DNA of 15,000 nucleotides from Micractinium sp. NFX-FRZ (taxonomy: Eukaryota > Chlorophyta > Trebouxiophyceae > Chlorellales > Chlorellaceae): assembly GCA_029339195.1 (NCBI GenBank), contig JAPTJF010000769.1:1-15000 (forward strand), in the 5' to 3' direction. How positions within the stretch are numbered: the stretch's first letter is position 1; each line of letters opens with the position of its first letter. The notes below the pieces were generated by a model. That model had not been told where the DNA came from. It made no database searches and saw nothing but the letters and a program-made list of their open reading frames with translations. A program made the translations under genes and the position numbers. Shown here piece after piece: positions 10,201 through 15,000 of this stretch.

Positions 10201-13200
10201 TGCTTGGTGCCCCTGCCTGGCGGCGATGCTCAAAACCCCCACGCACTAAAACAACAGTGTCGCCTGCACCCCAACGATTGCACTGCCACACACCCTGGAC
10301 CGCCTGCGCTGCACAGCGGGCACCGCGTGCCTCCCCCAGCACCGCGCTGGCACACTGCCCGGCCACCCCACTCACGCTGTGGAGAAGAACCACCAGGCGC
10401 AGGTGCGGTTGGCTGAGGAGCCTGCCCCCCACATGGGGTCGGTGGCGCTGTATGCCAGGTTGGCAAGCTCCAGAGGGGAGAAGCCCAGGAAGGGCTGCAC
10501 CCCATCCTCAAAAGCAGCCGAGGTGTTGGTGGCGCTGGCATAGGCAGCATACGTGGAGAGCTGGGCGTTGATGGCCTGCCAGTTGCCGTTGGTGGGGCAG
10601 GCTGCAGGGGTAGAAGGAATGGGTGGGGACGATTCAAGTCGACTGGGATGCCACCAGGGATACAGAGGCCTTTAAAGCAAATTGAATACAAGTCGTCAGG
10701 CAAACAAGCAGGCAGGCAGATGACTTGGCAAGACGCGGCATCATGTGCAGCTGATATGCCTGGCAGTGCAGGCGATGGCACTCACCCGCGGGGGGAGGCG
10801 GCAGGCGCGGCGGCGGCGGCGATTTGGGTGGCGGAGGCGGTCTGGGAGGCGGCGGGGAGGGCTTCGGGCTCGGCGGAGGTGGGCTTGGATTAGGCGGGGG
10901 CGGGCTGGGGGCAGCCGGTGGCGGCGGGCCCTCGGATGCGGGCCCCATCATCCAGTTCAGAGTGCTCCAGCGAGGCACGGCGGTTGAGGCGCCGGCATCG
11001 ATGGCAAAGCCAACCATGTACCTCACTCCAGAGCCAAAGGTGTCACCCGAGCCATCGCCTGCAGGGTTGGGAGGTGAGCAGGGGCAAGTGCCAGCTTGGC
11101 AGGCTGGCTTCCAAGCAAGCGGTGGGTTGTGCGGGGTTGCACGGCAAACGGCAACCCAACCGTGCATGCATGCATGATAGCAGCATGCAGTCAAGGGCAA
11201 GTGGGGAGCGTGCTGCCGATGGCTGCACAGCGAGCAGCGTGGAGTGAATCAGCGGCTCACTGCACCAGGTCTGAAGTGGCCTGACACACGGGGTGTGCCA
11301 TACAGAGGCTCGCTCACCTCCATCACGGCAGGGCAGGTTGAGCACAGCCGCTGCTCCTGGTGTAGCGAGCGCCGCTTCAGGAGTGGCCAGGGCGCAGAAG
11401 CGGGTGGAGGGGTCGGCCCACCAGCTGCTCCAGTTGGCAGGTCGGAAGCTGAACGCCGGGGGCTGCACAGCCGACAGCATGAAGAGCATGGAGGGCCAGC
11501 GGTCTTGCGCCACCTCGGGCACAGCCATTCGCACGCCGTAGTAGAAGGGGCGGGCCGGGGGCTTGTTACTGCGGGGGGACAGGGGGCGGCGTAGACGAGG
11601 GCACAGTGTGGGCACTTGCACTGCCTGCTGCCTCCTTTGCTGGACCAGAGCAACACACCGCACGCTGGTTACCGCCACGCTGCCTCTCCCCCACCCCTCA
11701 CTGCCAGCGGTGTTGAACCAGAGCTGCGACATGAGCCTGCCACGTGTTTACCCTTCCCACCGCCCCCGCTCACAGTGTGGAGAAGAACCACCAGGCGCAG
11801 GTGCGGTTGCCCGCGAGGCCCGCGCCTCTCATGGGCTCTGTGGGGCTGTAGGTCAGTTGCGCCACCTCCAGGGATGAAAACAGCAGGTTGGACTGCACCC
11901 CATCCTCAAAGGGCGCCGAGACGTTGGTGGCTGCCGTGTAGCCGGCATAGGTGCCCAGCTGGGTGCTCACAGCCTGCCAGGCGACGTCGGTGGGGCAGCC
12001 TGCAGGGGTGGTTGCCAAGCGGCGGCGGCAGTCAGCACGGCAAGCACATGTGTGCAGGCTTCATGCATGCGTGCCGGTCCCAGCAGGATGCCAAGAAGCC
12101 TCTCAGCGCGTAACTATTGTGCAGGCTCCGGTGGGTGTCCCTCCCCCAGGGCAACCTTTCCACACTGCAGCCCGATGCTCACTTGAGGGAGGGGACGGGG
12201 AGACGGGCGGCGGCGGGGAGGGAGGAGGCGGGCTGGGTGAGGGAGGAGGCGGGCTGGGTGCCGGTGGAGGCGGGGGGCCCTCGGGTGCGGGCCCCGTCAT
12301 CCAGCTCAGCGCGGACCAGCGTGGGACGTTGACAGAAGCATCCGCATCGATGGCAAACCCAACCATGTAGCGGGCGGCAGAACTGGTGGCGTTGCCAGCG
12401 CCGTCCTCTGCAAGAAGGCACAGCCGGGTAGCCGGGGCAGGGCAGGCGGAGCGTGAGACAGACAGCTGTGGGGAGCAAAGATCAATATGCTTCGTGGCCC
12501 AGGCAGCAGACAGCAGTGGCACAGCCGCCCAACTCAGTGGTAATCCCAGCCTCAATACCCAAGACCTCACCTCCTTCGCGGCATGGCAGGCTGAGAACTG
12601 TGGCGTTGTCAGAGGCCGGAACAGCCATGGCAGGCGTGGCCAGCGCGCAGAAGCGGGTGGAGGGGTCGGCCCACCAGCTGCTCCAGTTGGCGGGTCGGAA
12701 GCTGAAGGCTGGGGGCTGCACAGCCGACAGCATGAACAGCATGGAGGGCCACTGCTCCGCTGCTGAAGCGGGCACCGTCATCTTGACTCCGAAGTACAAA
12801 GGGCGGGCGACGGGCTTTGGCCTGCAGTGGCCAGGCAGGAAGGGTGAATACAGATGTGAGCCCCTTGGAGCACCCCGGACGTGAGCCCCTGCAAAGTACA
12901 CTTGCACCGTTGCACTCACACCGGCCGCCCACAGCCCCGCCGGCTTCTCCCACCCCCCGCTCACAGGGTGGAGAAGAACCACCAGGCGCAGGTGCGGTTG
13001 GCTGAGGAGCCTGCCCCCCACATGGGGTCAGCGGCGCTGTATGCCAGGTTGGCGACTTCTTTGGAAGAGAAGGCCAGAAAGTCCTTCACTTCCACCTGGA
13101 AAGGCTCCGAGGTGTTGGTAGCTGCCGAGTAGCCAGCAAAGGTGCTGAGCCTGCTTTGCACGGCCTGCCAGGTGGCGTCGGCAGGGCAGTCTGCGCGGCA

Positions 13201-15000
13201 CGCGGGGGAAGGGGTTAGGGTGAGCACTTTGACGTCAAAGATCCTGATTCTGATCCTGAATTGAGCGGCACGGAGAGCAACATGCATGCCGGCCCCCTGA
13301 AAGGCAGGCATCCCTTGGGCAGCCCCCTTGACCGCACCTATGCCCACACATTGCCCTGAAACTCACTGGGCGGTGGAGAGGGGGGCGGGGGCCGAGCTGG
13401 CGGTGGCGGGCGGAAGGGGGGTGGCGGGCGGAATGGAGGCGGTGGCCGGGCCGGGGGCGGGGGCCGGGCCGGAGGCGGAGGGCGAGTTGGAGGCGGGAGC
13501 GGCGGTGGGCTAGGAGTTGGCGGCGGAGGGCGGGGCGGCGGGCGCGGAGGTGGCGGCGGGCCCTCTGGCAGCGGGGGCGGGCTGGGCGGCGTGGGTCCCA
13601 TCATCCAACTCAGCCCGCCCCAGCGGGGGACATCTATGGTGCTGGAAGCATTGATGGCAAAGCCAACCATGTACCTCACTCCAGAGCTAAAGGTGGGCCC
13701 AACGCCGCCGCCTGCACCGCACACAGAAGGAGCGTGGGGTCTCAGTGCACAATGCTTCATGATGGACTGCTGGCAGCCCCAGGCGGTACCAGTGGCGAGT
13801 GGATTTGCTGCAAGCGTGCAGGCGGCGCGCGCCAGGCCTAACTGCCTCTCCTTTCTTATGACGAGCCGCCAGCCCCTCACCTCCGTCGCGGCACGGCAGG
13901 CTCAGCGTGGTGACGCTGTATGTATTGCTCAGCGCCATGGCAGGCGTGACCAGCGCACAGACACGTGTCGACTCATCAGACCACCAGCTGCCCCAATTGG
14001 TGGCACCAAACTTGAAGGCGGGCGGCTGCACAGCCGACAGCATGAAGAGCATGGAGGGCCAGCGGTCTGCCGCCGCCTCCGGGACCACCATTTCCACACC
14101 ATAATAGAAGGGACGGGCAGTTGGCTTTGACCTGCACGCGGGGAGACAAAGGGGCATGAGGGCTCGATGTGCGGCGGCTGGAGCCACGCTCCTGCTGCCG
14201 CTCACGCTTTCCTCCCCTGTTGGCGCAAGCCGCAGCCACACAGCTGCAAGAGCCTGCAGGGGAGAGCCTGCCCGCCGCCTGCACCGTGCCTGCCAAGTCA
14301 GCGCACTGCCACGTCAGCACACCATCCACGCCCCCCGCTCACAGGGTGGAGAAGAACCACCAGGCGCAGGTGCGGTTGATGAGGCCGCCAGCCCCCCACA
14401 TGGGGTCTGTGGGGCTGTAAGCCAGCTGGGCAACCTCAGCAGGGGAGAAGGCCAGGTGCTTCTGTATTCCCGGCTGGAACGGCTCCGATGTGTTGGTGGC
14501 GGCAGCGTAGCCGGCAAATGCAAGCAGCCGGGTCTGCACAGCCTGCCATGTGGCGTCGGCGGGGCAGTCTGCGGGGCAGGAGCGGCGGCGGGGGGAAGCC
14601 GGGCGCGATAAGCAAGCTGTGTGCGGCAGCACAGCACAGCACAGCATGACATGCGCAGCATGGGGCGACACAGCACAGCGCAGCACAGCACAGCACAGCA
14701 TAACATTGCATAGCACAGAGTGGCTCTCACTGGGCGGCGGCGGGGGTGGCGGAGGTGGCGGCGGCCTGCACGTGACGAAGGGGAGCGACGTGAGATGAGT
14801 CAGCGAGCCGGCCTTCATGCCAGGGGCCGCACTTTGCTGCCCACTTTGCTGCAGCAACACTAGGCACACACAGACAGTACTCCAGCTAGCCCGCGAGGCT
14901 GAGCTGTTTTGCCTGCACAAACCTGGGAGGCGGCCGAGGTGGCGGGCTGCGTGGCGGCGGGGGCGGGGGCGGGCGCAGGCCAGCATCACAGGTGTGTCGG
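1..15000 (-). CDS. Giant modular proline-rich extracellular-type protein, partial at both ends (35 exons)
   Basis: One gene covers the window on the minus strand. Thirty-five exons splice into a single frame of 8,745 nt (about 2,915 codons). After two proline-rich exons it consists of eleven copies of a module made of exons A, B and C. Seen directly: every exon is open in the same continuing frame, every intron is GT-AG, and phases repeat as C-A phase 1, A-B phase 2, B-C phase 1. Each module has four conserved cysteines, two in A and two in B, then an arginine-containing polyproline spacer. Known: algal wall and matrix glycoproteins combine globular cysteine-containing domains with hydroxyproline-rich rods. 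Inferred: a secreted, heavily glycosylated wall or matrix protein of beads-on-a-string shape. Signal peptide, start and stop lie outside the window and I see no membrane segment. The globular domain does not match the pherophorin or FAS1 patterns I know. Boundaries were set by hand; RNA evidence could shift a few. Confidence 0.85.
403..541. repeat. Imperfect tandem duplication across the B11 donor
   Basis: Two copies of about 65 bp lie at about 403-467 and 471-536, beginning GCACAGCTCAC and ending GGCAGGAA-like sequence. The copy nearer exon B11 includes the last bases of that exon and its GTGCGC donor (515). The other copy carries the same GGAGGAG-GT context with a potential donor at 446. 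The two donors are exactly 69 bp apart and the sequence between them has no stop in the B11 frame. Each copy also holds a GTGAGC donor-like site. The remainder of the 252-bp intron shows nothing else I can name. Confidence 0.8.
1250..1458. repeat. CAG-rich 33-bp minisatellite in the C10-A11 intron
   Basis: A block of CAG/CGG-type triplets is punctuated by GGCAAAGCCGCC at about 1271, 1304, 1337 and 1376, giving spacings of 33, 33 and 39 bp. In the sense orientation of the gene it is CTG-rich. It fills about half of the longest intron here (1219-1652, 434 bp); the rest of that intron shows no other feature. The block is open in several frames on both strands, producing spurious long reading frames, but retention of the 434-bp intron would shift frame (434 is not divisible by 3). 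Confidence 0.85.
1653..2769 (-). CDS. Module 10 (exons A10, B10, C10), 250 residues, divergent
   Basis: A10 is 2547-2769, B10 2136-2398, C10 1653-1916. A10 is one codon shorter than standard; it opens TCAGDDSW, has AATNLSTPF and EPMWGDG, and ends TNRTCAWWFFST with a TT dinucleotide at the donor. B10 is four codons longer, the extra residues lying in the loop before LNLRCRRGG; it has QKPSARPFYYGVDMVVP, SWPSMLFMLSDVQPPDF, and SFEGWWTDPSTRFCAL in place of NWSSWW. C10 opens ASGGGGAFSSG, then VGFAIDAG, VPRW and LSWMLG. The linker of about 49 residues (RPPRPQPPRPPPARPPPP and related) ends at a GTGGGT donor. The next intron is the longest in the window. Confidence 0.8.
2939..4043 (-). CDS. Module 9 (exons A9, B9, C9), 253 residues, divergent
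   Basis: A9 is 3818-4043, B9 3408-3658, C9 2939-3220. A9 opens GCRADATW (the Pro after Cys is Arg), has ATDALLPF (NTS sequon lost), DPMWGDG and TNLTCAWWFFSTL, which keeps the sequon although Arg became Leu. B9 has NKPASRPFYYGVKLTVP, DRWPSMVFVVSALKPPAF, ASWGAWWSDAATRFCAL and LNLPCRSGG; its donor is GTGCGG. C9 opens VGGAGPAYASP, then VGFAINPD, VPRW and LNWMTG. The linker of about 55 residues has ARPPPP repeats and ends PPPDAA. All four conserved cysteines remain. Confidence 0.82.
4288..5450 (-). CDS. Module 8 (exons A8, B8, C8), 270 residues
   Basis: A8 is 5225-5450, B8 4804-5054, C8 4288-4620. A8 reads NCPTDAAW, has ATDTSQQF (the NTS sequon is lost by Asn to Asp), DPMWG and TNRTCAWWFFSTL. B8 has AKPASRPHYYGVKMTVP, DKWPSMLFMLSAVQPPAF, NWSSWWASNSTRFCAL and LNLPCRDGG, with a GTACGT donor. 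C8 opens AGGSGPAFSSG, then VGFAIDAG, VPRW and VNWIVG, and has a linker of about 72 residues with three consecutive FRPPPP repeats. The C8 donor is inferred as GTGCGA because it is the one that keeps phase 1 with A9; it is weaker than the usual GTGAG, so this end is the least certain boundary in the copy. Confidence 0.8.
5112..5167. repeat. GTACA/ATACA cluster in the A8-B8 intron
   Basis: The motif TGTACA or a close variant appears five times in about 55 bp (CTGTACAG, CATACAG, ATGTACAT, TTGTACAG twice). TGTACA is its own reverse complement. The cluster sits in the 170-bp intron 5055-5224, and no other intron here shows such a cluster. No function can be assigned from sequence. Confidence 0.6.
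5596..6745 (-). CDS. Module 7 (exons A7, B7, C7), 280 residues, longest linker
   Basis: A7 is 6520-6745, B7 6156-6406, C7 5596-5958. A7 is the near twin of A6. B7 has NRPAARPFFYGVKMTVP, DKWPSMLFMLSAVQPPAF and NWSSWWADPSTCFCAL, where Arg before Phe-Cys is replaced by Cys, giving a fifth cysteine in this copy; it ends LNLPCRDGG. The B7 exon start reads A-AAT-AGG, so an apparent TAG is out of frame and harmless. C7 opens AGGSGTTFSSG, then VGFAVDAG, VPRW and VNWVIG. Its linker of about 82 residues is the longest in the window, with FRPPPP, RRPPPP and VRPPPP repeats. Confidence 0.85.
6471..6488. repeat. (CA)9 dinucleotide tract in the A7-B7 intron
   Basis: Nine uninterrupted CA units follow a CGCG stretch within the 113-bp intron 6407-6519. 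In the sense orientation it reads (TG)9. The matching intron of module 6 lacks the tract although the adjoining 28 bp are the same, so it lies at the edge of the homogenised block. Confidence 0.9.
6492..6753. repeat. Near-identical 262-bp tract, copy at exon A7
   Basis: This tract aligns without gaps to 7711-7972, offset 1,219 bp, with four mismatches by my count. It covers exon A7 plus 28 bp of the downstream intron and 8 bp of the upstream intron. Identity reaching into intron sequence, which otherwise differs between copies, points to recent duplication or gene conversion rather than protein-level selection. Confidence 0.85.
6873..7964 (-). CDS. Module 6 (exons A6, B6, C6), 265 residues
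   Basis: A6 is 7739-7964, B6 7374-7624, C6 6873-7190. A6 is nearly identical in DNA to A7, including intron sequence on both sides; its protein differs from A7 only by DSSL for DSTL. It reads NCPTDAAW, ATNTSQPF, DPMWG and TNRTCAWWFFSTA. B6 has SRPTTRPFFYGV, DRWPSMVFMLSSVQPPAF, NWSSWWADPATRFCAL, EMARLSPG and LNLPCRDGG. C6 opens ADGSGPTYSSG, then VGFAIDAGATVDVPRW and VNWMIG. The linker of about 67 residues contains FRPPPP and VRPPPP repeats and ends PPPGPPS before a GTAAGT donor. Confidence 0.85.
7711..7972. repeat. Near-identical 262-bp tract, copy at exon A6
   Basis: This is the partner of 6492-6753. It spans exon A6 and short parts of both flanking introns. The four differences I count give a single conservative amino-acid change (Ser/Thr). 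Identity falls off sharply at both ends: a (CA)9 tract lies just beyond the other copy but not beyond this one. Confidence 0.85.
8106..9241 (-). CDS. Module 5 (exons A5, B5, C5), 275 residues, insertion in A
   Basis: A5 is 9004-9241, B5 8587-8837, C5 8106-8441. A5 is 12 nt longer than the standard A exon: an in-frame four-residue insertion follows ATNTSEP (IQGQFDS region). It otherwise has SCPADAAW, DPMWG and NNRTCAWWFFSTL. B5 has KPVARPLYYGV, QWPSMLFMLSGVQPPAF, NWSSWWADNSTRFCAL and LNLPCRDGG; it is closest to B2, sharing PKPVARPL and AAEQWPSM although it is three modules away. C5 opens ADGSGSAFTSG, then VGFAIDGG, VPRW and INWVVG. The linker of about 73 residues has FRPPPP, TRPPPP and VRPPPP repeats. 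Confidence 0.84.
9392..10601 (-). CDS. Module 4 (exons A4, B4, C4), 276 residues
   Basis: A4 is 10376-10601, B4 9913-10163, C4 9392-9742. A4 opens ACPTNGNW, has ATNTSAAFEDG and DPMWG, and ends ANRTCAWWFFSTA; the final Ala comes from a GC dinucleotide before GTGAG, a variant shared with modules 6 and 7. B4 has NRPASRSYYYGV, DRWPSMLFMLSAAQPPAF, and SLSSWLSDPTTRFCAL, so both the NWS sequon and one of the paired tryptophans are lost; it ends LRLPCRDGG. C4 opens ADGSGDGFYSG, then VGFAIDAD, VPRW and VNWMIG. The linker of about 78 residues ends in a run of FRPPPP repeats. Confidence 0.83.
10786..11999 (-). CDS. Module 3 (exons A3, B3, C3), 250 residues
   Basis: A3 is 11774-11999, B3 11318-11568, C3 10786-11058. 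A3 opens SCPTDVAW, has ATNVSAPF, and reads EPMRG where ten copies read (D/E)PMWG, so a conserved tryptophan is lost; it ends GNRTCAWWFFSTL. B3 has KPPARPFYYGVRMAVP, DRWPSMLFMLSAVQPPAF, NWSSWWADPSTRFCAL and LNLPCRDGG. C3 opens GDGSGDTFGSG, then VGFAIDAG, VPRW and LNWMMG. The linker of about 52 residues uses SPPPP and KSPPPP motifs rather than RPPPPF. The C3 donor is read as GCGG followed by GTGAG, and the resulting Gly/Ala junction keeps phase 1 with the next A exon. Confidence 0.83.
12183..13190 (-). CDS. Module 2 (exons A2, B2, C2), 234 residues, shortest linker
   Basis: A2 is 12965-13190, B2 12571-12821, C2 12183-12407. A2 has NCPADATW, ATNTSEPF, DPMWG and ANRTCAWWFFSTL. B2 has KPVARPLYFGV, QWPSMLFMLSAVQPPAF, NWSSWWADPSTRFCAL and LSLPCREGG. 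C2 opens EDGAGNATSSA, then VGFAIDADASVNVPRW and LSWMTG. The linker is only about 36 residues and uses the classical SPPPPSP pattern, without the RPPPPF repeat seen in most other copies. Its start, GPAPEGPPPP, resembles the GPASEGPPPP of module 3, which suggests these two adjacent C exons share a recent ancestor. The stretch after ATPAMA (VPASDNATV) differs from the usual LxSPG pattern. Confidence 0.83.
13367..14568 (-). CDS. Module 1 (exons A1, B1, C1), 274 residues
   Basis: A1 is 14343-14568, B1 13881-14131, C1 13367-13711. A1 opens NCPADATW, carries AATNTSEPF and DPMWG, and ends INRTCAWWFFSTL. B1 has KPTARPFYYGVEMVVP, DRWPSMLFMLSAVQPPAF, TRVCALVTP and LSLPCRDGG. C1 opens GGGVGPTFSSG and contains VGFAIN, VPRW and LSWMMG before a linker of about 76 residues rich in RPPPPA and RPPPPF. 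Its VCALVTP (usual FCALATP) and NWGSWW (usual NWSSWW) set it slightly apart from the central copies. It is the first complete module in transcription order, and the only one preceded by a split polyproline linker. Donors are GTGAG and acceptors TGCAG or GCAG throughout. Confidence 0.82.
14626..14703. repeat. AGCAC-rich simple repeat in the intron before A1
   Basis: Runs of GCACA/AGCAC pentamers (CAGCACAGCACAGCA and similar) occur in two blocks around GCATGGGGCGACA within the intron 14569-14730. Read in the sense direction they are TGTGC repeats and encode Cys/Leu/Ala-rich spurious frames. I see no conserved structure beyond the simple repeat. Confidence 0.85.
14731..14765 (-). CDS. 35-nt polyproline micro-exon
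   Basis: This short exon lies between a TGCAG acceptor and a GTGAG donor. It supplies one base to finish an Arg codon (phase 2 in), eleven proline codons, and one base (phase 1 out) that joins the AC of exon A1 to make an Asn codon before Cys-Pro. The phase match on both sides is the main support. It plays the part of the linker that precedes each A exon elsewhere, but is split off from its upstream piece by an intron of 157 bp. A mis-set boundary is possible because the region is simple sequence. Confidence 0.55.
14923..15000 (-). CDS. Proline-rich exon upstream of module 1 (5' partial)
   Basis: The frame that joins to the next exon reads TCDAGLRPPPPPPPRSPPP and ends at a GTTTGT donor in phase 2. 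It carries one cysteine and then a polyproline run with interspersed Arg and Ser. It does not contain the VGFAID/VPRW half that opens every C exon of the array, at least within the visible part. It may be the tail of a split C exon or part of a distinct N-terminal region. The donor is weaker than the GTGAG used elsewhere, so the boundary is less certain than those in the array. Confidence 0.55.

Noticed and set aside
1..14568. Assignment of the globular domain to the pherophorin family
   Set aside because: Only the proline-rich spacer is reminiscent of pherophorins. Cysteine number and spacing and the WPSMLFMLS, SSWW and VGFAID motifs do not match the pherophorin domain pattern I know.
14339..14989. 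Minus-strand open frame of 216 codons starting near 14989 as the gene start
   Set aside because: It starts at GTG, passes through two putative introns and simple repeats, and reads the proline-rich exon in a different frame from the one that splices consistently. No signal peptide is evident.
1..15000. CRISPR-like or transposon array because of regular spacing
   Set aside because: The repeats are 1.2-1.5 kb coding modules with conserved splice sites and variable introns. There are no short direct repeats with uniform spacers, terminal inverted repeats or transposase motifs.

Overview
The window looks like nuclear DNA of a green alga (Chlorophyta). It is strongly G+C-rich and densely interrupted by short GT-AG introns. 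It encodes a very long extracellular-type protein in which cysteine-containing domains alternate with proline-rich stretches like those of algal hydroxyproline-rich wall glycoproteins. I cannot fix the class or genus from sequence alone. There is no sign of bacterial gene organisation.

Nearly the whole window is one gene on the minus strand, open at both ends. Reading from 15000 down to 1, I place 35 exons and 34 introns by hand (introns 113-434 bp, all GT-AG, mostly GTGAG donors and TGCAG acceptors). The exons join into one continuous frame of 8,745 nt, about 2,915 codons. Two short proline-rich exons (14923-15000 and 14731-14765) lead into eleven tandem copies of a three-exon module, with copy 1 at 13367-14568 and copy 11 at 1-1218 (cut by the window edge). 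Module period is about 1.2-1.55 kb.

Each module has exon A (about 226 nt, begins with a Cys-Pro and ends CAWWFFSTL), exon B (about 251 nt, begins KPxxRPxYYGV and ends LPCRDGG) and exon C (225-363 nt). Exon C first encodes about 40 residues with VGFAID, VPRW and NWM motifs, then a proline-rich linker of about 36-82 residues. Intron phases are identical in every copy: C-A phase 1, A-B phase 2, B-C phase 1. A whole module can therefore be duplicated or lost without changing frame. The predicted product is beads on a string: about 200-residue globular domains with four invariant cysteines and conserved N-glycosylation sequons, separated by arginine-punctuated polyproline spacers. I do not recognise the globular domain as a named family; the likely setting is the cell wall or extracellular matrix, by inference.

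The rest is intron. Several introns hold low-complexity DNA: a CAG-rich 33-bp minisatellite (1250-1458), a 68-69 bp duplication carrying an extra splice donor (403-541), a (CA)9 tract (6471-6488), AGCAC repeats (14626-14703) and a GTACA cluster (5112-5167). I see no promoter, start codon, stop codon or polyadenylation site of this gene in the window, no credible plus-strand gene, and no RNA gene, transposon or CRISPR array.
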